Of a DNA stretch of 64,000 nucleotides, positions 59,918 to 64,000 are shown one piece after another (position 1 is the stretch's first letter; the number at the start of each line of letters is the position of its first letter). The stretch lies in contig OY970182.1 of NCBI GenBank assembly GCA_963708095.1, positions 3,720,001 to 3,784,000 on the forward strand, read 5' to 3'. The translations under genes and the position numbers were made by a program. The stretch is from JAJZVS01 sp963708095 (lineage in GTDB: Bacteria; Pseudomonadota; Alphaproteobacteria; Acetobacterales; Acetobacteraceae). The notes below the pieces were generated by a model, which saw only the letters and a program-made list of their open reading frames with translations, was not told the DNA's origin and did no database searches.

Positions 59918-61462
59918 ATGAGCAAGCGGTCGCAGGCCCTCGACACTGCCTTCCAGCACTTTGCCCGCCTGCACGCCGCCGGTCGCCTGGCCGAGGCGGA
60001 GCAGGGCTACCGCCAGATCCTCGCCGCCGCCGCCACCCACGCCGACAGCCTGCACATGCTCGGCGTGCTCGCCCTGCAGACCGGCCATCCTGCTGCCGCG
60101 CTGGCCCATATCGAGCAGGCCATCGCCCGCTCCCCCCGCAGCGCGCTGTTCCATGCCAACCGGGCCAACGCGCTGCTCGCCCTCGGCCGCGCCCCCGAGG
60201 CGGAGGCCGCCTGCCGCGAAGCGCTCCGTCATCAGCGCACCGCTGCCGAGGCCTGGGCCACCCTTGGCCACGCGCTGTCGGACCAAGCCCGCGCGGCGGA
60301 GGCGGTGGACGCCTACCAGGAAGCACTGCGCCGCAACCCGCGCCTGCCCGAGCTGCACACCGGCCTCGGCCTCGCCCTGCACGATGTCGCCCGGCTCGAA
60401 GACGCCGCCGACGTGCTCGCCGAGGCCGCGCGCCGCGCCCCGGGTGACCCGGTGGCCGAGAACAACCTGGCCGGCGTGCTCAAGGACCTCGGCCGCCTGG
60501 CCGAGGCCGAGGCGCTCTACCGCGCTGTCCTCGCCCGCGACCCCGGCGACGCCCTGACCCATCTCAACCTCGGCGTCCTGCTGCTGCTCGCCGGCCGCAC
60601 TGCCGAGGCATGGCCCGAGTGGGACTGGCGCTTCCGCGCCGAACCGGCCACCGACCGGTATCTTCCCGGGGCGGACTGGCGCGGCGAGCCGCTCGCCGGC
60701 CGCACTCTGCTGGTGCACGCCGAGCAGGGCATCGGCGACATGCTCCATTTCGCCCGATTCGTCCCGCTACTGCCGCGCGACGGGCGGGTGATCCTGGAGG
60801 TCCACGCCCCGCTGGTCCGCCTGCTGGAGCAATTGCCCGGCGTAGCGCAGGTGGTTCCGCGCGGCACCCCCCTGCCGCGCTTCGACCTGCGCTGCGCGAT
60901 GATGAGCCTGCCCGGGCGGCTGCCGATCGCCGCCACCGCCGACCGCGCGGTGACGCCGCCCTACCTCGCGCCCGCTTCCGCCGCGGTGGCCGCGTGGCGG
61001 GAGCGGCTGGCAGGGCTGCCGGGCCGGCGCGTGGGCATTGTCTGGGCCGGCAATCCGGAGCGGTTCCGCATGGACCGCCGCCGCTCCATCCCGCCGGCCC
61101 TGCTGGCGCCGCTGGTCGCGGTGCCCGGTATCTCCTGGGTCTCCCTGCAGAAACCCGCCCCCGCGGTGTGGCCGCCCGGCCCCGGGCTGCTCGATCCCAG
61201 CGCCGACCTCGCCGACTTCGCCGACACCGCGGCGCTGGTCGCGGCGCTTGATCTGGTGATCGGGGTCGATACGGCGGTGGTGCACCTGGCCGGCGCGCTG
61301 GGCCGGCCGGTATGGCTGCTCAACCGCTTCGATACCGACTGGCGCTGGGGACGGGATCGCGCGGACAGCCCCTGGTACCCGACCCTACGCCAGTTCCGCC
61401 AGCAGCGCCCGGGCGACTGGGAAAGCGTCATCGCCGCGATTGCCGCCGCCCTGGCCGCTTGA
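59918..61462 (+). CDS. TPR protein fused to a GT9-like glycosyltransferase domain
   Basis: A 514-residue cytoplasmic protein. Residues about 10-240 are six or seven TPR units (AGRLAEAEQGYRQILAAAATHADSLHMLG, repeated with W/A/Y-L-G patterns). Residues about 260-510 resemble ADP-heptose/GT9-type transferases: LVHAEQGIGDMLHFARFVPLL, VGIVWAGNPE and LVIGVDTAVVHLAGALGRPVWLL. This TPR-GT layout is frequent in alphaproteobacteria. Acceptor and donor are unknown. It is the first gene of a plus-strand group running to 63896. Confidence 0.88.
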   Translation: MSKRSQALDTAFQHFARLHAAGRLAEAEQGYRQILAAAATHADSLHMLGVLALQTGHPAAALAHIEQAIARSPRSALFHANRANALLALGRAPEAEAACREALRHQRTAAEAWATLGHALSDQARAAEAVDAYQEALRRNPRLPELHTGLGLALHDVARLEDAADVLAEAARRAPGDPVAENNLAGVLKDLGRLAEAEALYRAVLARDPGDALTHLNLGVLLLLAGRTAEAWPEWDWRFRAEPATDRYLPGADWRGEPLAGRTLLVHAEQGIGDMLHFARFVPLLPRDGRVILEVHAPLVRLLEQLPGVAQVVPRGTPLPRFDLRCAMMSLPGRLPIAATADRAVTPPYLAPASAAVAAWRERLAGLPGRRVGIVWAGNPERFRMDRRRSIPPALLAPLVAVPGISWVSLQKPAPAVWPPGPGLLDPSADLADFADTAALVAALDLVIGVDTAVVHLAGALGRPVWLLNRFDTDWRWGRDRADSPWYPTLRQFRQQRPGDWESVIAAIAAALAA

Positions 61463-61494
61463 CGCCGCTCCCCGGCCCGATAAGCGTGCGCGCC

Positions 61495-62187
61495 ATGACC
61501 GACCCCGACCCCGACCCCGCCTCTGTCGAGATCGCCGGCCGCCTGCGCGACATCCGCGCGCGCATCGCCGCCGCCGCGACCGCCGCCGGCCGCTCGGCCG
61601 ACGCCGTCACCCTGGTCGCCGTCTCCAAGACCAAGCCCGCCGCCGCCATCACCGCCGCGCTGGCTGCCGGGCAGACGGTGTTCGGGGAAAACCGGGTGCA
61701 GGAGGCGGCGGAGAAATTCCCTGCCCTCCGCGCCGCCCACCCGGACCTGCGCCTGCACCTCATCGGCGGCTTGCAGACCAACAAGGCACGCGACGCAGTG
61801 CGGCTCGCCGACGTCATCGAAACCCTGGACCGCCCGCGCCTCGCCGACGCGCTGGAAGCGGCGATGGAGAAGGAAGGCCGCCGCCCGGAGCTGCTGATCG
61901 AGGTTAATACCGGCGCCGAGCCGCAGAAATCAGGCGTCCCCCGCGCCGAGGCCGACCGCTTCATCGATGCCTGCACAGCCCGCTTCGGTGCCCAGCTCCG
62001 CGGCCTGATGTGCGTCCCGCCGCTGGGCGGGGACCCGCGCCTGCATTTCGCCTGGCTCGCCGCTTGCGCGCGGGCGCATGATCTGCCGGTGCTCTCGATG
62101 GGCATGTCGGCGGATTTCGAGATCGCGATCGCCTGCGGCGCGACCTGGGTGCGGGTCGGCTCGGCGATCTTCGGCGCCCGTGGCTGA
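61495..62187 (+). CDS. YggS-family PLP homeostasis protein
   Basis: A 230-residue alanine-racemase-fold PLP protein. The PLP lysine is in VTLVAVSKTKPAAAI (near residue 45), with GQTVFGENRVQEAAEKF, HLIGGLQTNKA and LSMGMSADFEIAIACGATWVRVGSAIFG as family signatures. It keeps vitamin B6 levels balanced and has no proven enzyme activity. ATG 61495 is 32 bases after the previous stop. Confidence 0.95.
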   Translation: MTDPDPDPASVEIAGRLRDIRARIAAAATAAGRSADAVTLVAVSKTKPAAAITAALAAGQTVFGENRVQEAAEKFPALRAAHPDLRLHLIGGLQTNKARDAVRLADVIETLDRPRLADALEAAMEKEGRRPELLIEVNTGAEPQKSGVPRAEADRFIDACTARFGAQLRGLMCVPPLGGDPRLHFAWLAACARAHDLPVLSMGMSADFEIAIACGATWVRVGSAIFGARG

Positions 62188-62215
62188 GCGCGGGCGGGAT
62201 GGAAAGGACCGGGCC

Positions 62216-62695
62216 ATGCAGGAATTGTTGCCGGCGGCGGAGCGGATCGGGGCCAGGCTGAAGGCGCGCGGGGAGACGATCGCGATCGCCGAATCCTCCA
62301 CGGGCGGGCTGATCAGCGCGGCCCTGCTCGCGGTACCGGGGGCGAGCGCGTATTTCCTCGGCGGCAGCGTGATCTACACGCGGTTCGCGCGGTCGGCGTT
62401 CCTGGAGATCCCTGACCCGCTGCCGGGTGGGATGCGTGCGTCCACGGAACCCTATGCCGCGCTGCTGGCCGCTACCGTGCGGACCCGCTGCGGCGCCACC
62501 TGGGGGCTGGGGGAGACGGGGGCCACCGGCCCCACCGGCAACCGCTACGGCGACGCCGCGGGCCACACCTGCCTCGCGCTCAATGGCCCGACCGTCCGCG
62601 CGTTGACCCTGGAAACCGCCAGCGCCGACAGGGTGGCGAACATGCGCGCCTTCGCTGCCCGGGCGCTGGCATTGCTCGCCGAAGCGCTCGGGTAA
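62216..62695 (+). CDS. CinA-family protein (nicotinamide-nucleotide amidohydrolase-like)
   Basis: A 159-residue stand-alone CinA C-terminal domain. The blocks GETIAIAESSTGGLISAALLAVPGAS and GETGATGPTGNRYGD are typical of PncC-like enzymes, which deamidate NMN to NaMN. The catalytic serine is in ESSTGG. ATG 62216 follows GGAAAGGACC. It is 28 bases after the YggS-like gene and co-directional. Confidence 0.9.
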   Translation: MQELLPAAERIGARLKARGETIAIAESSTGGLISAALLAVPGASAYFLGGSVIYTRFARSAFLEIPDPLPGGMRASTEPYAALLAATVRTRCGATWGLGETGATGPTGNRYGDAAGHTCLALNGPTVRALTLETASADRVANMRAFAARALALLAEALG

Positions 62696-62729
62696 GGAAG
62701 AGAGCCGGGATGACGCCAGGACCAACATC

Positions 62730-62752
62730 TCCCTCCCTGCTTGCGGGGGAGG
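62730..62752. repeat. half-element of the CTCCC/GGGAG repeat
   Basis: CTCCCTCCCTGCTTGCGGGGGAGG spans about 62730-62752 and forms an imperfect hairpin like the inner repeats at 24.4, 42.3 and 49.3 kb, but without partner arms. It sits between the CinA-like and glycosyltransferase genes, just before the start of the latter. Confidence 0.5.
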
Positions 62753-62768
62753 TTTGGGCGCCGTGCCC

Positions 62769-63896
62769 ATGAGCGTCGTTCCCCTCCACGCTGCCGACCC
62801 AGTGCCGGCCCGGGCGCCGGAACTCACCGTCGTCATCCCCTGCTACAACGAGCGCGCCAACGTCGCTCCGATGGTCGCGCGCCTGGAAACCGCACTTGCC
62901 GGCATCGCCTGGGAAGCGGTCTATGTCGATGACGACAGCCCTGACGGCACTGCCGACGCGGTCCGCGCCATCGCCCGCCACGACCCGCGCATCCGCGCCA
63001 TCCGCCGCATCGGCCGCCGCGGCCTGGCCTCCGCCGTGATCGAGGGCGCCCTGTCGTCGTCGGCCGACTACGTCGCGGTGATCGACGGCGACCTGCAACA
63101 CGACGAAACCCGCCTGCTGGATATGCTCGCCGTGCTGCGTGCCGGCGCCGCGGACCTCGCCGTCGGCAGCCGCCACGTCGCCGGCGGCAGCACGGAAGGG
63201 CTGTCCAGTTCCTGGCGCCGCCGGCTGTCGGACACCGGCATCCGCCTCGCCCAGATTACCCTGCCGGTGAAACTGACAGATCCGATGAGCGGGTTCTTCA
63301 TGCTGCCCCGCCCGTTGTTCGAACGTCTGGCGCCGAACCTCACCGGCCAGGGGTTCAAGATCCTGCTCGACCTGCTGCTCTCGGCGCCCGCGCCCCTGCG
63401 CGTCGCCGAAGTCCCCGTGCACTTCCACGCCCGCGAGGCCGGAGAAAGCAAGCTCGACGTCCTCGTGCTGATGCAGTTCGCCGGCCTGCTGCTCGACAAG
63501 ATGCTCGGCGGCATGCTGCCGCTGCGCTTCATCTCCTTCGCGCTGGTGGGCGCGATCGGGGTCGGTGTGAATGTCGCCGCGCTGTTTGCCGGCCGCGCGC
63601 TGGGCATGGGGTTCGATACCGCGCAGGCGGCGGCAACACTGCTCGCCATGATCGCCAACTTCGCCCTCAACAATGCCGTCACCTACCGCGACCAACGCCT
63701 GCGCGGCCCCGCCCTCTGGCGCGGCCTGCTGCTGTTCCTGGCCGTGTGCAGCGTTGGCGCCTTGGCCAACATCGGCATCGCCCGCAACCTCTTCGCCGAA
63801 CGCCTCGGCTGGACCCTCTCCGGCCTCGCCGGCGCCGTCATCGGCGTCGTCTGGAACTACGCCGTCTCCGCCACGCTGGTGTGGCGAGGCCGCTGA
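62769..63896 (+). CDS. GT2 glycosyltransferase fused to a GtrA-like membrane domain
   Basis: A 375-residue protein. Residues about 20-240 form a dolichyl-phosphate-mannose-synthase-like GT2 domain (VVIPCYNERANVAPMV, acidic VYVDDDSPDGT, VIDGDLQHDE, DPMSGFFM). Residues about 250-370 are a four-helix GtrA-like domain (RFISFALVGAIGVGVN and ANFALNNAVTYRD). It transfers a sugar onto a polyprenyl phosphate and flips or retains it in the membrane. ATG 62769 is used; GTG 62763 is an alternative. Confidence 0.92.
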   Translation: MSVVPLHAADPVPARAPELTVVIPCYNERANVAPMVARLETALAGIAWEAVYVDDDSPDGTADAVRAIARHDPRIRAIRRIGRRGLASAVIEGALSSSADYVAVIDGDLQHDETRLLDMLAVLRAGAADLAVGSRHVAGGSTEGLSSSWRRRLSDTGIRLAQITLPVKLTDPMSGFFMLPRPLFERLAPNLTGQGFKILLDLLLSAPAPLRVAEVPVHFHAREAGESKLDVLVLMQFAGLLLDKMLGGMLPLRFISFALVGAIGVGVNVAALFAGRALGMGFDTAQAAATLLAMIANFALNNAVTYRDQRLRGPALWRGLLLFLAVCSVGALANIGIARNLFAERLGWTLSGLAGAVIGVVWNYAVSATLVWRGR

Positions 63897-63923
63897 GGCG
63901 CGGAGACCCAGGGAAGCAAGGAT

Positions 63924-63954
63924 CAGGGGGCTCAGCCCAGGGCAGCGCCCCCTG
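63924..63954. terminator. GC-rich hairpin after the GT2-GtrA gene
   Basis: CAGGGGGCT (63924-63932) pairs with AGCGCCCCCTG (63944-63954) with one bulge. It lies between two converging genes and could stop both. It is related to the repeat at 12004-12118 (shared GGGCAGCGCCCC). No long T-run follows. Confidence 0.4.
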
Positions 63955-63972
63955 GCCTTTGCGTCCGGTGGT

Positions 63973-64000
63973 CTACGCGGCGGCGCGGAGGGCGGCGGCT
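63973..64000 (-). CDS. possible 3' end of a minus-strand gene (partial)
   Basis: A frame entering from the right edge ends with TAG at 63973-63975, after residues AALRAAA. Only eight codons are visible. The position, facing the GT2-GtrA gene across a hairpin, fits a converging gene, but chance is possible. Confidence 0.25.

Overview
This window is chromosomal DNA from a very GC-rich bacterium, most likely an alphaproteobacterium of the Acetobacteraceae/Rhodospirillales type. Reasons: codon third positions are almost all G or C; the gene content is alphaproteobacterial (RNase E with a long charged/proline-rich insertion in its S1 domain, dapD-dapE, dnaB next to alr, mlaE-mlaF, a form II CO-dehydrogenase-like coxSLM set, a SARP/BTAD regulator with a TolB-like and TPR tail); and there are many interspersed palindromic repeats. 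No rRNA, tRNA or CRISPR array was recognised. The genus call is an inference from gene families only.

Layout. 0.2-12 kb: a PA0069-type radical SAM protein, a GMC oxidoreductase preceded by a frameshifted NHL-repeat remnant, a thiolase overlapping an RlmI-like methyltransferase, a sugar-type ABC importer lacking its ATPase, and a recQ-methyltransferase pair. 12-17 kb: coxS-coxL-coxM and an HpcH/HpaI aldolase. 17-21.9 kb: an RND efflux pair and rpmB. 22-26 kb: a SARP-type regulator facing a small, promoter- and terminator-rich locus. That locus encodes a 68-residue peptide with two copies of an IRLGAGMR motif and, downstream, a DUF6065-like protein. This is the most novel-looking unit in the window. 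26-37 kb: an MBL-fold hydrolase, a ferric-type ABC importer, fumC, dgoK-dgoA, an M20 amidohydrolase and an MDR oxidoreductase.

37-52 kb: a lower-GC PEP-CTERM protein with tandem 13-bp repeats in its upstream region, a large RNase E, a long divergent intergenic region with a near-perfect 191-bp palindrome, a PuuD-like amidotransferase, a cupin, dapD-dapE, two tandem paralogous membrane proteins, dnaB (with a perfect DnaA box upstream), alr and mlaE-mlaF. 52-58.5 kb looks like an acquired metal/ion-transport island. It holds an atypical Nramp transporter, a CsoR/RcnR-type repressor with a visible operator, a His-rich nickel/cobalt-type exporter, a PadR regulator and a PiT transporter with a degenerate first signature. 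Gene remnants lie at its edges and inside it (IS630 transposase, ynfA, DUF35 OB-fold). 58.5-64 kb: a thiamine-phosphate-synthase-like protein, a lipoprotein, a TPR-glycosyltransferase, a YggS-like PLP protein, a CinA-like amidase and a GT2-GtrA glycosyltransferase.

Many gene pairs use 4-bp stop/start overlaps (ATGA or GTGA), so translational coupling is common. Coordinates and starts were chosen by eye from reading frames, ribosome binding sites and family norms; no database search was possible.
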